A stretch of 22,394 nt of DNA from JBGSIZ01 sp041742255 (GCA_041742255.1 JBGSIZ010000342.1:1-22394), one strand, 5' to 3'. Counted from the first letter of the stretch, positions 1 through 8,625 are shown. Numbers and translations are program-made. The notes: generated by a model from the letters alone, not told the origin.

Positions 1-1038
1 GCCCTTTTGATCTGTCTCTGGCCCCTGACCGCGTGGGCCCAAGGGTTCGCGGGCCTTGGGCAATCGGCAGACGGCTATGCGTTGCCCACGCCCGGTTACA
101 CCTTTGATTTTCCAACGGACCAAGGGGTGCATCCGGATTACCGGATCGAATGGTGGTATGTGACGGCCAACATGACGGGGCCGGACGGAACCCCCTATGG
201 CCTGCAATGGACGCTGTTCCGCACGGCGCTTGCCCCCGGCGAGGCCGCAGGGTGGCAAAGCCCGCAAATCTGGATGGGGCACGCGGCGGTGACCACGCCA
301 AACGTGCATTTCGTGGCCGAAAAGCTGGGCAGGGGGGGCACGGGCCAAGCGGGGGTAGAGGCAGACCCTTTTGCCGCATGGATTGATGACTGGGTGTTTG
401 CGGCCTTGCCGCGCCAACCGGGGTATACCCTTCAGGCGGGCACGGAAAACTTTGGCTACGACCTCAGGCTTGCGCCTGCCGGGCCGCGCGTGTTCCACGG
501 GGACGCGGGCCATTCGGTCAAATCATCCAAAGGGCAGGCGTCCTATTACTATTCCGAACCGTTCCTGAACTTGACCGGGACGCTGCGCCTGCTGGACGGG
601 ACGATCCCCGTCACGGGTCAGGCGTGGTTGGACCGGGAATGGTCCAGCCAGCCGTTGGCAGACACGCAAACCGGATGGGACTGGTTTTCGCTGTCGTTCG
701 AGGATGGGTCAAAGCTTATGGGGTTCCTCTTGCGGGATGCGGATGGGGGGGCGTTCACTTCGGCGACATGGATCGCGGCGGATGGCACATCGACGGCCTA
801 CCCGGACGGGGCGTTCACCGCGCGGCCACTGCGGATGGCGATGGTGGAAGGACGGCAAATTCCGGTTGACTGGCAAGTGTCGCTGGCGGCCAAGGGGATT
901 AATGTGACGGTCCGCGCCACGAACGACGCGGCATGGATGGACACCACTATCCCCTATTGGGAAGGGCCGGTGACGGTCGAAGGCAGCCATAGCGGACGCG
1001 GCTATCTGGAAATGACAGGCTACCTCCCGGCAGAGTGA
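1..1038 (+). CDS. Secreted lipocalin-like CrtC/AttH-family protein (5' end outside window)
   Basis: The frame is open from the first base and begins inside a hydrophobic stretch (ALLICLWPLTAWA followed by QG) that looks like the end of a signal peptide. The true start is therefore probably just left of the window, and the TTG at base 7 is unlikely to be it. The mature part carries the EWWYVTANM motif near its start and a GQAWLDREWSSQP motif in the second half, both typical of the CrtC/AttH family (two lipocalin-like beta-barrel halves). Family members include carotenoid 1,2-hydratase and secreted AttH-like proteins often encoded beside LolCDE/FtsX-type ABC permeases. No carotenoid gene is visible here, so the AttH-like exported role is more likely than hydratase; this is inference. 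The gene ends 36 bases before selD on the same strand and could be cotranscribed with it. Confidence 0.82.
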   Translation, partial: ALLICLWPLTAWAQGFAGLGQSADGYALPTPGYTFDFPTDQGVHPDYRIEWWYVTANMTGPDGTPYGLQWTLFRTALAPGEAAGWQSPQIWMGHAAVTTPNVHFVAEKLGRGGTGQAGVEADPFAAWIDDWVFAALPRQPGYTLQAGTENFGYDLRLAPAGPRVFHGDAGHSVKSSKGQASYYYSEPFLNLTGTLRLLDGTIPVTGQAWLDREWSSQPLADTQTGWDWFSLSFEDGSKLMGFLLRDADGGAFTSATWIAADGTSTAYPDGAFTARPLRMAMVEGRQIPVDWQVSLAAKGINVTVRATNDAAWMDTTIPYWEGPVTVEGSHSGRGYLEMTGYLPAE

Positions 1039-1074
1039 CTGGCCCCTGATCCAAATCGCCCCTACAGGTGTGGC

Positions 1075-3208
1075 ATGAAACAGACCTATCCCCTGACCCG
1101 TGATCTTGTGCTTGTCGGCGGCGGGCATACCCATGCGCTGGTGCTGCGGATGTGGGGGATGCAGCCCTTGCCGGGGGTGCGGTTGACGGTGATCAATCCC
1201 GGCCCGTCGGCACCCTATTCGGGGATGCTGCCGGGGTTCGTGGCGGGTCACTATGGGCGGGACGATCTGGATATCGACCTTGTGCGGCTGTGCGGCTTTG
1301 CGGGCGCGCGGATCATCGACGGGGCGATCACGGAAATTGACACAGCCGCGCGCACGGTCACCGTGCCGGGACGGCCCCCGGTGGGCTATGACATCCTGTC
1401 GTTGGACATCGGTATCACGTCGGCGATGCCGGACCTGCCGGGGTTCGTCGATCATGGCATCCCGGCCAAACCCTTGGGCACCTTTGCGCACAAATGGGAC
1501 GCCTACCGGACAACCACGCGGGACGCGCAGGTGGCCGTGATCGGCGGAGGTGTGGCGGGGGCGGAACTCGCCATGGCGATGGGCCATGCATTGCGGGGTT
1601 TGGGGACGCCAGCGGTCATCCATTTGATCGACCGGGGCACGGTTCTGGACGGGTTCACAGGCACAGCACGGCGGCTTTTGCTGGCTGGGCTTGCAGAAAA
1701 CGGGGTGACCTTGGTCGAGGATGCGAGGGTTGCGCAAGTGGACGCCACTACGGTCCACCTTGCCGATGGTCGCCATATTCCATCGACGTTCACGGTCGGG
1801 GCGGCAGGGGCCAAACCCTATGACTGGTTGGGGCAAACCGGGCTGACACTTCACCACGGGTTTGTGGCCGTCGATGCCCAATTGCGGTCCAGCCATCCCA
1901 CGATCTTTGCGGTCGGGGATTGCGCGCACCTGACCCCATGCGCCCCGGCCCAAGGCTGGGGTTTTTGCGGTCCGTGCGGCCCCCGTGTTGTTCGACAACC
2001 TGCGGGCGGTGCTGTCTGGCGGATCGCTGCGCCCATTTCACCCACAGCGGGATTACCTGAAACTCGTGTCGCTTGGCGGCAAATCGGCGTTGGCGGAAAA
2101 GTTCGGGACGGCGCGCCGGGGGGCGCTACTTTGGCGGTGGAAAGACCGGATCGACCGGACATTCATGAACAAATTCAGGGACTACCCCGAAATGCCCGCC
2201 CCCGAATTGCCACAAACAATGGCGGATGGATTGCGGGATCTGATGGGCACGGCACCCATGTGTGCGGGCTGCGGGTCCAAGGTGGGGCGGGGGGTTCTGC
2301 GGGACGCAGTGACCGGGACGATGCCCTTTGACGATGCCGCCGTGATCCGGACCGGCCCCGAAACCCAAGTGATCAGCACGGATCACCTGCGGGCCTTTAC
2401 CGCCGATCCTGTTGTTTTTGCACGGATTGCGGCGCTGCACGCCTTGGGGGACATCTGGGCGATGGGGGGGCGGCCACAGGTCGCACTCGCCACCGTGATC
2501 CTGCCGCGCATGTCTCCCGATTTGCAGCGGCGCACGATGGCCGAGATCATGGCCACCGCGACCGAAGTCATTGAAAACGCAGGCGGGCGGATCGTGGGCG
2601 GCCACACGACCATGGGGGCCGAGCCCTCGATCGGGTTCTCGGTGACGGGTCTGTGCGACGCGCCGCCGGTCACCTTGGCGGGGGCGGTTGCGGGGGATGT
2701 TCTGATCCTGACCAAACCGATTGGGTCGGGCACCATTCTGGCCGCCCAAATGCGCGGTTTGGCCAAAGGCGCGGATGTGCAGGCCGCGTTGGCGTGGATG
2801 ATGCAAGGCCAAGGGGCCGCGTCCGTGCTGTTGGCCGGGGCGCATGCGATGACGGATGTGACCGGATTTGGGCTTGCCGGGCATCTGGCAGGTATCTGCG
2901 AAGCCTCTGACATCACAGCAGAAATTGACCTGTCGGCGGTGCCGTTCATGCCCGGCGCGCTCGACCTAGCGGCGGCGGGGGTGCGGTCCACACTTTACCC
3001 CGATAACCGGGCGGGGGCGGGTCCGGTGTTTGGGGCGGCGGGGGCGCGGGGCGATTTGTTGTTTGATCCGCAAACGGCGGGCGGATTGCTGGCGGCAGTC
3101 GCGGCGCAAGACGCGGAAACGACCATCGCCGCGCTGGTTCAAGCGGGGTATCCGGCGGTCGTGATCGGGCGATTTGTGGCGGGTCCGCCCCAGATCAGGG
3201 TTGTCTGA
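1075..3208 (+). pseudogene. selD: selD fusion: NAD(P)/FAD oxidoreductase domain + selenide, water dikinase, frameshifted
   Basis: SelD makes selenophosphate from selenide and ATP. Here it is fused behind an NADH-dehydrogenase-like flavoprotein module, a known architecture. Frame 1 from ATG 1075 shows a FAD-binding GGGHTH (residues 15-20), a second Rossmann motif IGGGVAGAE (156-164) and AVGDCAH near residue 282. After CAHLT the frame goes wrong. The expected continuation (HAPRPKAGVFAVRAAP, then LFDNLRAVL) lies in the next frame from base 1937 and runs to a TGA at 3206-3208. Removing one C from the C4 tract at 1934-1937 restores a 710-residue protein, the normal size for this fusion. The SelD part has CAGCGSKVG with the catalytic Cys codon TGC at 2270-2272, not selenocysteine. 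As read, frame 1 stops at 2331. The SelD half could only be made from an internal start such as GTG 1985 or ATG 2165. This may be a sequencing error or a real lesion. It overlaps convergent mnmH by 14 bases. Confidence 0.88.
1934..1937 (+). other. Frameshift site (C4 tract) in selD
   Basis: Codons read CTG ACC CCA TGC in the upstream frame. With one C fewer they read CTG ACC CAT GCG, joining the flavoprotein half to the SelD half without loss of any conserved residue. Homology on both sides makes the position nearly exact. The shift is +1 relative to the first frame. Confidence 0.85.
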
Positions 3209-4247
3209 GAAGGGCGGCAATCGCCGCCGCGGCCTCGGTCTGACCGGATAAATCCAACGTGTTTACATGCACTTGCGCCAATGTTTCGCTGTCATGGGTC
3301 GCGCGGGATTTGGCATAGGCGGGGTCGTAGTGATCGACCATTAGGGCGGTGGCGAGCGCCAGGTGATCGCCTGTCGCCAGATGAGCCTCCCACCCGTCAA
3401 CAATCGCATTTCCGCGATGGCGGCGGATCGGCTGCAACCGGGCGCGCAGGCGGTCGGGATCGGCGATGATATCGGCATAGGTGGTGGTCAGATAGGCCGC
3501 GCGCGCAGGCAAAGGTGCCGTTATTTCAATGCGTTGCGCGGCGCACATTGCGGCCCAGACCACGGGCGGCACGACCAGCCGCCCGATTTTCGAACTCTCG
3601 GCCTCCATCACCACCGGGCGGGTCGGGTCCAGCGCGGCCAATGCCACGGCGAGGCGGCTTTCGAATGCTTTCTGGGACGGTTGCCCCGCAGGCATTTCGC
3701 CCAGCAGGGAGCCACGGTGGTTTGCCAACCCTTCCAGATCGACAACCTGCACCCCAAACGCGCCAAGCCGTTGCAATATATCGGTTTTCGCGGTCCCGGT
3801 ATTGCCACCCAGCAGCACGACACGGGCCTGTAGCGGTGTGTCGTAGACCGCCGCATGGACCAAGCGGCGATAGGTCTGATAGCCACCTTGGATGGTGTCA
3901 GTGCGCCACCCTATCTGCTTGAGAATGCTTGCAAAACTGCCAGATCGTTGGCCCCCGCGCCAGCAATAGACCAAGGGTTTCCATGCGCCGTCACGGTCCG
4001 CCATGTGCTGTTCAATGGCACTTGCGGCGTTGCGGGCGACCATGGTAGCCCCGACTTTCTTGGCTTCAAAGGCACTTAGCTGCTTGTAGATGGTGCCAAC
4101 CTGCGCCCGTTCCGCATTACTGAGCGCGGGCATGTTGACGGCGCCGGGGATGTGATCCTCGGCGTATTCTGCGGGTGAGCGGACGTCGATCACGGTATCA
4201 AAACCATGGTCGAGCAAGGCGCGCAGGCTGTCATAGGCAATGGGCAT
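3195..4247 (-). CDS. mnmH: tRNA 2-selenouridine synthase (MnmH/SelU)
   Basis: This enzyme replaces sulfur by selenium at 2-thiouridine-34 of certain tRNAs, via a geranylated intermediate, using selenophosphate supplied by SelD. An N-terminal rhodanese domain carries DVRSPAEYAEDHIPGAVN and the active-site Cys95 in VYCWRGGQRSG. It is followed by a P-loop domain with GGNTGTAKT at residues 147-155. The base before the P-loop Lys encodes Ala where Gly is usual; this may be a lineage variant. The 350-residue length is normal for the family. The start is ATG 4247, which lacks a strong Shine-Dalgarno sequence. The stop overlaps the end of selD by 14 bases, tail to tail. Pairing with selD supports the assignment. 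Three phased repeats lie 55-83 bases upstream and could be regulatory. Confidence 0.95.
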   Translation of the reverse strand: MPIAYDSLRALLDHGFDTVIDVRSPAEYAEDHIPGAVNMPALSNAERAQVGTIYKQLSAFEAKKVGATMVARNAASAIEQHMADRDGAWKPLVYCWRGGQRSGSFASILKQIGWRTDTIQGGYQTYRRLVHAAVYDTPLQARVVLLGGNTGTAKTDILQRLGAFGVQVVDLEGLANHRGSLLGEMPAGQPSQKAFESRLAVALAALDPTRPVVMEAESSKIGRLVVPPVVWAAMCAAQRIEITAPLPARAAYLTTTYADIIADPDRLRARLQPIRRHRGNAIVDGWEAHLATGDHLALATALMVDHYDPAYAKSRATHDSETLAQVHVNTLDLSGQTEAAAAIAALLRQP

Positions 4248-4301
4248 GGCGGCGGTGTAGCGGACCGGGTGCGGGGCGAAAAGGGGGCTTGGATATTGCG
4301 T

Positions 4302-4330
4302 CGGTATCCGGGCGGTATCGCGTCGGTATC
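4302..4330 (-). repeat. Three phased 7-bp direct repeats upstream of mnmH
   Basis: CGGTATC occurs at 4302-4308, 4313-4319 and 4324-4330, with an exact 11-bp period, about one helical turn. The outer two copies extend to GCGTCGGTATC (4298-4308 and 4320-4330). The array lies in the 109-base gap between the asparaginase stop and the mnmH start, where an mnmH promoter would be expected. Binding-site function is inferred only from spacing and place. Confidence 0.5.
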
Positions 4331-4356
4331 GTTTCGCCCAATTCTGCTCCGGTTCC

Positions 4357-5370
4357 CTAGCCCCGCAGCCCCGTATCCAGCGGCGGCAGCACCGACCGGA
4401 CAGACCCCGTCCGTATCCCCCGCCAGTTGCGAACGTCGGTGTTCAGCCGCTTGCGCGTTGCCGGATGGGCCGCGTCCAGCACGCCCAGTTGCACCAGCAT
4501 GTCGGCGATCACGCATTCGCTGGCGCGGGTCGCCCCATCGGCGATCTTGACTGCGATGCCCAACCGCCGTTCCGGCAGGATGGCGACAAACACGCCTTCG
4601 GCCCCGGTCTTGATCGTGACGCGCCCGTTCATGGCCCGCATCAATTCGGTGCAGGCCCGGCCTTCGCCCGCGACCAGATCGGGGTGGGTCGCCATAGCGC
4701 GCGTCAACCGGGCGGCGGCCTGTGACCGGGTGTCGGACCGATCCCCGGCGGATGCAAACACCGCCATGGCCCGCGCCAATCCATGCACGGTGGTTGCGAA
4801 GTTCGGGGCCGAACAGCCGTCGATGCCATAGCCCGGCGTGGCCTCGCCTGTCACCTCTTCGAACGTCTGGCGGATCGTGGTTTGCAGGGGGTGGTCGATG
4901 TCCACATAGTCTGCCCCGGCCCCCAGATGGCGGGTGAGGGTCAGGAACCCCGCATGTTTGCCCGAACAGTTGTTGTGCAACTGGCAGGGCGTGTCCTGCG
5001 ACAGGATCAACCCGTTGCGCGCCGGAATGTCGGACGGTTCCTGCACGCCGCAGCGCAAGGCGTCCTGTGACAGGCCAAGATCCGACAACCAGTGGGCGAC
5101 GCGGGTCGTGTGGATCGCGGCCCCGGTGTGGCTGGCGCAGGACAAGGCGAGGTGTTCAACCGTCAGCCCGACCGCGTCCGCTGCCCCGCTTTCGATCAGG
5201 GGCAGTGCCTGTATCATCTTGCACGACGACCGGGGATAAATGATCGCCGTGGGGTCGCCCCACGCCTGCACGATCTGGCCCGCTGCATCGCAGATGACCG
5301 CGTGCCCCTGATGCACGCTTTCCAACAGGCCGCCCCGCCAGACCTCAACCAGATTGACCGCTGTGTTCAT
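4357..5370 (-). CDS. L-asparaginase, Rhizobium etli ReAV type (asparaginase II family)
   Basis: Likely hydrolyses asparagine to aspartate and ammonia in the cytoplasm; no signal peptide is visible. The protein has 337 residues from ATG 5370. This start is preceded by GGGGAC and puts the conserved residues at the numbering I recall for R. etli ReAV: Ser48 and Lys51 in RSSCK, Ser80 in SCASHTG, and Cys135 and Lys138 of the zinc site in NNCSGKHAG. The GIDGCSAPNF motif supplies the third zinc ligand (Cys186) and the TIKTG motif the second Lys (Lys254). Longer in-frame extensions upstream of 5370 exist but are not supported by family length. It is unrelated to E. coli AnsA/AnsB threonine asparaginases. 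The gene precedes mnmH by 109 bases on the same strand and diverges from the IalB-like gene. Confidence 0.92.
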   Translation of the reverse strand: MNTAVNLVEVWRGGLLESVHQGHAVICDAAGQIVQAWGDPTAIIYPRSSCKMIQALPLIESGAADAVGLTVEHLALSCASHTGAAIHTTRVAHWLSDLGLSQDALRCGVQEPSDIPARNGLILSQDTPCQLHNNCSGKHAGFLTLTRHLGAGADYVDIDHPLQTTIRQTFEEVTGEATPGYGIDGCSAPNFATTVHGLARAMAVFASAGDRSDTRSQAAARLTRAMATHPDLVAGEGRACTELMRAMNGRVTIKTGAEGVFVAILPERRLGIAVKIADGATRASECVIADMLVQLGVLDAAHPATRKRLNTDVRNWRGIRTGSVRSVLPPLDTGLRG

Positions 5371-5566
5371 GGTGTCCCCGCCCGATTTGCGCCCCGCATG
5401 TCCCCGACCGGCAATCATCCGCCCACGGTCCGCACCCATTTGTGCTTTCACTTTTGCGCAGTTTCTTGCTATCTGTTGACCTATCGAGTTGAAACAGGTC
5501 CCGCCAGACGAAAAGGTGCCGTTAGAATGCACCATGGTTCGGACCACCCCGAGGCAAGGACAGCTT

Positions 5567-5571
5567 GGAGG
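5567..5571 (+). promoter_or_regulatory. Ribosome binding site that sets the IalB-like start
   Basis: GGAGG lies 8 bases before ATG 5580. A TTG at 5565 in the same frame overlaps this site and would lack one of its own, so ATG 5580 is preferred. Confidence 0.75.
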
Positions 5572-5579
5572 CTGTAAAC

Positions 5580-6128
5580 ATGTTTTCACGACTTTCGCGC
5601 GCCATTGGCGTGGCATCGGCCCTGACGTTGGCGATGACTTTGGCCCCCCTGACCGCAGGCATTGCCGCAGCACAGGATTCGTCCAACCGCGTCGCCGCCA
5701 GCACCGATTGGAGCGTCTTTGTCGAAGATGACCCCAAGGAATGTTGGGGCGTGTCCGCACCCAAGCAATCGGTCAACACCCGTGACGGCGCGGTCGTAAC
5801 CGCCCAGCGCGGCGATATCCTGTTGTTCGTGTTCTATCGTCCCGGCGCCGATGTGCAGGGGCAGGTCGCCTTTACCGGTGGATATCCGTTTGCCGGCGGG
5901 TCCACTGTGGCGCTGGACATTGGCGGCACCAAGTTTGACCTGTTCACCGAAGGCGAATGGGGATGGCCCGCCACCCCGCAAGATGACGCCGCCATTGTCG
6001 CCGCCCTGAAACGCGGATCCGAGGCGACGCTGGTGGCCCGGTCCGGCCGTGGCACCGTCACGACGGACACGTTCAGCCTGCTCGGCTTTACCGCCGCCGT
6101 GGAAGAGGCCGAGACCCGCTGCAAGTAA
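5580..6128 (+). CDS. Secreted invasion-associated locus B (IalB)-family protein
   Basis: A 182-residue exported protein. Residues 1-31 form a signal peptide (MFSRLSR, a hydrophobic core, then GIAAA before Gln-Asp). The mature part opens with WSVFVEDDPKECWGVSAPK, and the last residues are ETRCK. One Cys near each end of the mature domain is typical of the family, probably as a disulfide. IalB-type proteins are common in alphaproteobacteria, with a general envelope or stress role outside Bartonella; the name does not imply virulence here. The start is ATG 5580 with GGAGG 8 bases upstream. A 209-base divergent spacer separates it from the asparaginase gene, and a strong terminator follows 19 bases after the stop. 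Confidence 0.85.
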   Translation: MFSRLSRAIGVASALTLAMTLAPLTAGIAAAQDSSNRVAASTDWSVFVEDDPKECWGVSAPKQSVNTRDGAVVTAQRGDILLFVFYRPGADVQGQVAFTGGYPFAGGSTVALDIGGTKFDLFTEGEWGWPATPQDDAAIVAALKRGSEATLVARSGRGTVTTDTFSLLGFTAAVEEAETRCK

Positions 6129-6147
6129 CAATTGGGCGGCTTGTGTG

Positions 6148-6175
6148 AAAAAGGCGGCGTCGGTGCCGCCTTTTT
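6148..6175 (+). terminator. Intrinsic terminator, symmetric and probably bidirectional
   Basis: A perfect 11-bp stem (AAAAAGGCGGC / GCCGCCTTTTT) with a six-base loop GTCGGT. A T tract on one strand and an A tract on the other let it act in both directions. It lies between the end of the IalB-like gene (6128) and the end of the convergent gene (stop at 6180). Confidence 0.9.
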
Positions 6176-6179
6176 GCTG

Positions 6180-6848
6180 TCAGATTGTCTGAATGGATCG
6201 TTCCGCCGCCGCCAGCGTTGCAATCATCCCCGCAAGCCGCGCGTTGTGCGGGGCCTGCGCCATAAAGTCGGGGGTTTGCAGATACTGACTGGCGGCCGTG
6301 CTGTTGCCCAACATGATGTCGATCATCAGCCGCCGTGGCGCGTGCCCAAGGAAATCGTTGGTCGTGCGGCAACCCTGCAGGGTGGTCCGGTCCGTTGACA
6401 GATCGAACCGCCCTTGCACTAGCCGCCACCCGGTTGCGATAAAATCATCCAGCCAACCGTCCAGTTCGTCATGGTAAAACGTCCGTTCGGGGAACGGAAT
6501 TTCTCCCAGTTTGTCCACCCAACTGCCCCGTTCGACGACATATTTCCGCATCTTGAGCATCTCGCGATCAAGAATATGGAACTGCGTACCAAACGCAGGC
6601 GGTGCCGTGTCGCCGAAAACCTTTTTATAGGTTTTCTCGAAAACCGTGTTTCCGACGGCGATATTCAATCCTGCCGACGCTTGCGGCAGACCTCGTGGAA
6701 AATGCCAATTGGGCCTCAGGTCCACCCAGGATGTCATGCCCACCTTGCGTCGGAACGCCCGTTTGCCTTTGACATAGTCCCAGTCGGCCAAATGGGCGGC
6801 CTTGGCGGCGCACACGGGCAGGACCAGATCAATCATGTTCACCGCCAC
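6180..6848 (-). CDS. Unrecognised protein, 222 residues
   Basis: I do not recognise the family. The protein is soluble-looking, with no signal peptide or clear membrane helix. It has a basic N-terminal part (VKGKRAFRRK), several aromatic/charged motifs (WVDLRPNWHFPRG, FYHDELDGWLDDF) and an Ala-rich C-terminus. Coding is supported by codon bias, by a terminator placed right after the stop, and by the divergent arrangement with rlmN. The start is uncertain. GTG 6848 has AAGGA about 10 bases upstream; ATG 6836 lies further from that site. The gap to rlmN (6849-6934) must hold both promoters. The spacer is less GC-rich than the flanking genes, but no clear -35/-10 pair could be chosen. Confidence 0.7.
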   Translation of the reverse strand: MAVNMIDLVLPVCAAKAAHLADWDYVKGKRAFRRKVGMTSWVDLRPNWHFPRGLPQASAGLNIAVGNTVFEKTYKKVFGDTAPPAFGTQFHILDREMLKMRKYVVERGSWVDKLGEIPFPERTFYHDELDGWLDDFIATGWRLVQGRFDLSTDRTTLQGCRTTNDFLGHAPRRLMIDIMLGNSTAASQYLQTPDFMAQAPHNARLAGMIATLAAAERSIQTI

Positions 6849-6934
6849 AACAGTTTTTCCTTTTTACCCGGCATGTAATTCCTATATCAGACCCAATGCC
6901 GCACACCGACCCATAGATTGCAAGGCCCCGCACC

Positions 6935-8137
6935 ATGACCGACGCCACCGCCCCCATCACGCAGGACGTGTTGACCATCCCCCGCAAGGTGCCGGTGGGA
7001 CAGCCCAACATTATTGGCCTGACCCGGGACCAGTTGCGCGATGCGTTGATCGCGGCGGGCACCCCCGAAAAACAGGCCCGGATGCGCGTGAACCAGATCT
7101 GGCAGTGGGTCTATCATTGGGGTGCCCGCGATTTTGCCCTGATGACCAACCTGTCCAAAGAATTTCGCACCCTTCTGGCCGCCACGTTTGTCATCGAATT
7201 GCCTGAGGTCGTGACCCGGCAGGTGAGCGCGGACGGCACCCGGAAATATCTGGTCCGGATTGCAGGCGGTCACGAGGTCGAGGTGGTGTATATCCCCGAA
7301 ACCGACCGGGGCACCTTGTGCATTTCCAGTCAGGTGGGCTGCACCCTGACCTGTTCGTTCTGCCATACCGGCACCCAGAAACTGGTGCGCAATCTGACCG
7401 CCGGCGAGATTGTCGGCCAGATCATGCTGGCCCGCGACGATCTGGGGGAATGGCCCGAACCGGGCGCGCCCAATGTCGAAGGCCGTTTGTTGTCCAACGT
7501 CGTTCTGATGGGCATGGGCGAACCGTTGTATAATTTCGACGCCGTCCGTGACGCGATGAAAATCGCCATGGACCCCGAGGGTTTGACGCTGTCTCGTCGC
7601 CGCATCACACTGTCCACCAGCGGCGTTGTCCCCGAAATTGCCCGCACCGCCGATGAAATCGGTTGCCAGCTTGCCATTTCGTTCCACGCCACCACGGACG
7701 AGGTGCGCGACCGTCTGGTGCCGATCAACAAGCGGTGGAATATCGCCACACTTTTGGAGGCCCTGCGCGCCTATCCCAAGGCCAGCAATTCGGAACGCAT
7801 CACGTTTGAATATGTCATGCTCAAGGGTTTCAACGACAGCGATGACGACGCCCGTCGTCTGGTCGCGCTGATCAAGGGTATCCCGGCCAAAATCAACCTG
7901 ATCCCGTTCAACGAATGGCCCGGTGCCCCCTATAAGCGGTCTGACTGGCGCCGGATCGAAGCGTTTGCCGATATCGTCTATAACGCCGGGTATTCCAGCC
8001 CGGTGCGCCGCCCTCGGGGCGAGGATATCATGGCCGCCTGTGGCCAGTTGAAATCCGACACCGAACGCGGCCGCAAAAGCCGGGCCGAAATCGCTGCCGA
8101 GATTGCAGGCAACACCGCAGGCGATACGGCGTCGTAG
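6935..8137 (+). CDS. rlmN: Dual-specificity RNA methyltransferase RlmN (radical SAM)
   Basis: Methylates C2 of A2503 in 23S rRNA, and A37 of some tRNAs, using a radical SAM mechanism. The 400-residue protein carries the cluster motif CTLTCSFC with Cys136, Cys140 and Cys143, which ligate the 4Fe-4S cluster. It also has the GMGEPLYNF SAM-binding motif and the C-terminal RRPRGEDIMAACGQL, whose Cys is the methyl-carrying residue in the family. An N-terminal accessory helical domain containing NQIWQWVYHWGARDF precedes the barrel. Length and motifs are complete. It starts at ATG 6935 and appears monocistronic; the next gene starts 52 bases after its stop. Confidence 0.97.
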   Translation: MTDATAPITQDVLTIPRKVPVGQPNIIGLTRDQLRDALIAAGTPEKQARMRVNQIWQWVYHWGARDFALMTNLSKEFRTLLAATFVIELPEVVTRQVSADGTRKYLVRIAGGHEVEVVYIPETDRGTLCISSQVGCTLTCSFCHTGTQKLVRNLTAGEIVGQIMLARDDLGEWPEPGAPNVEGRLLSNVVLMGMGEPLYNFDAVRDAMKIAMDPEGLTLSRRRITLSTSGVVPEIARTADEIGCQLAISFHATTDEVRDRLVPINKRWNIATLLEALRAYPKASNSERITFEYVMLKGFNDSDDDARRLVALIKGIPAKINLIPFNEWPGAPYKRSDWRRIEAFADIVYNAGYSSPVRRPRGEDIMAACGQLKSDTERGRKSRAEIAAEIAGNTAGDTAS

Positions 8138-8189
8138 CCCCCGACGCCCGTTAAACTTTCGGCAACCAGAATCAGGGAATGTTGGTTGC

Positions 8190-8396
8190 ATGAAACCGAT
8201 GACCCTCAACACTGTTTTATCTGCCGAGGTTTTGACCGCGCTGCGCGCTGTTGTCGAAACCGAGGGGATCACCATGGCCGAACTGGTGGATGAGGCGCTG
8301 ATGCGCGAAATCCGCCGCCGCCAGATGCGGCGGGAGGCGCTGCGCCGCAACCGGCTCGCGGCCCATTTTGTCCACTTGGAACCGGGGCGCGGATGA
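8190..8396 (+). CDS. Small ribbon-helix-helix-like protein (copy 1)
   Basis: A 68-residue basic protein. A short beta-like N-terminus (MTLNTVLSAEVLTAL) is followed by a helix (TMAELVDEALMREI) and an Arg-rich tail (RRRQMRREALRRNRLAAH). This layout fits a small ribbon-helix-helix DNA-binding protein or antitoxin-like protein, but no exact family was recognised. The ATG at 8190 is chosen because the frame upstream of it overlaps the end of rlmN. AGGGA lies some 12 bases upstream, so the ribosome binding site is weak. It is similar to the gene at 8626 in the EAxxREIxRR and RNRLxxH parts, so the two are probably paralogues. No toxin-like partner lies beside it. Confidence 0.6.
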   Translation: MKPMTLNTVLSAEVLTALRAVVETEGITMAELVDEALMREIRRRQMRREALRRNRLAAHFVHLEPGRG

Positions 8397-8625
8397 TCCC
8401 GCAGTCACCCCGCAAATCGCCGCAGAATTACGCGCCTGCTGGATCGTGGCACCCTGCTATCGACGGTCAGGCCCATCAAACGGCCATATCAAAACCGCAC
8501 AAAAACTGGCAAAAATGACCAGACATGCGCATTTCAGGTGACGTTAGGGCACCAAAGGGGCTTGACGCGCACGTCAGGTCGCGGCCATTGGTGTGCCATG
8601 GCGGGCGGCGTTTGGGTAACACATC

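Noticed and set aside
1934..1937. Programmed +1 frameshifting in selD
   Set aside because: No stop codon at the shift site and no downstream stimulatory structure was recognised; the fusion is normally read in one frame. Sequence error or mutation is simpler.
709..1998. 429-codon open frame on the minus strand opposite the lipocalin-like and selD genes
   Set aside because: Arg/His/Pro-rich shadow with no motif, crossing two real genes.
3206..3260. Terminator between selD and mnmH
   Set aside because: The GC-rich inverted stretches here have no T tract and lie inside mnmH coding sequence.
5371..5760. N-terminal extension of the asparaginase
   Set aside because: The extension has no family counterpart, and numbering from 5370 places Ser48, Lys51, Ser80, Cys135 and Lys138 exactly as in ReAV.
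6849..6934. TATATC at 6883-6888 as an rlmN -10 element
   Set aside because: No acceptable -35 hexamer at 16-18 bases, so no promoter is claimed.
8397..8625. Possible gene or RNA in the 229-base spacer between the two small genes
   Set aside because: Only short open frames without ribosome binding sites, and no stable hairpin with a T tract. A TTGACG at 8562 has no good -10 partner.
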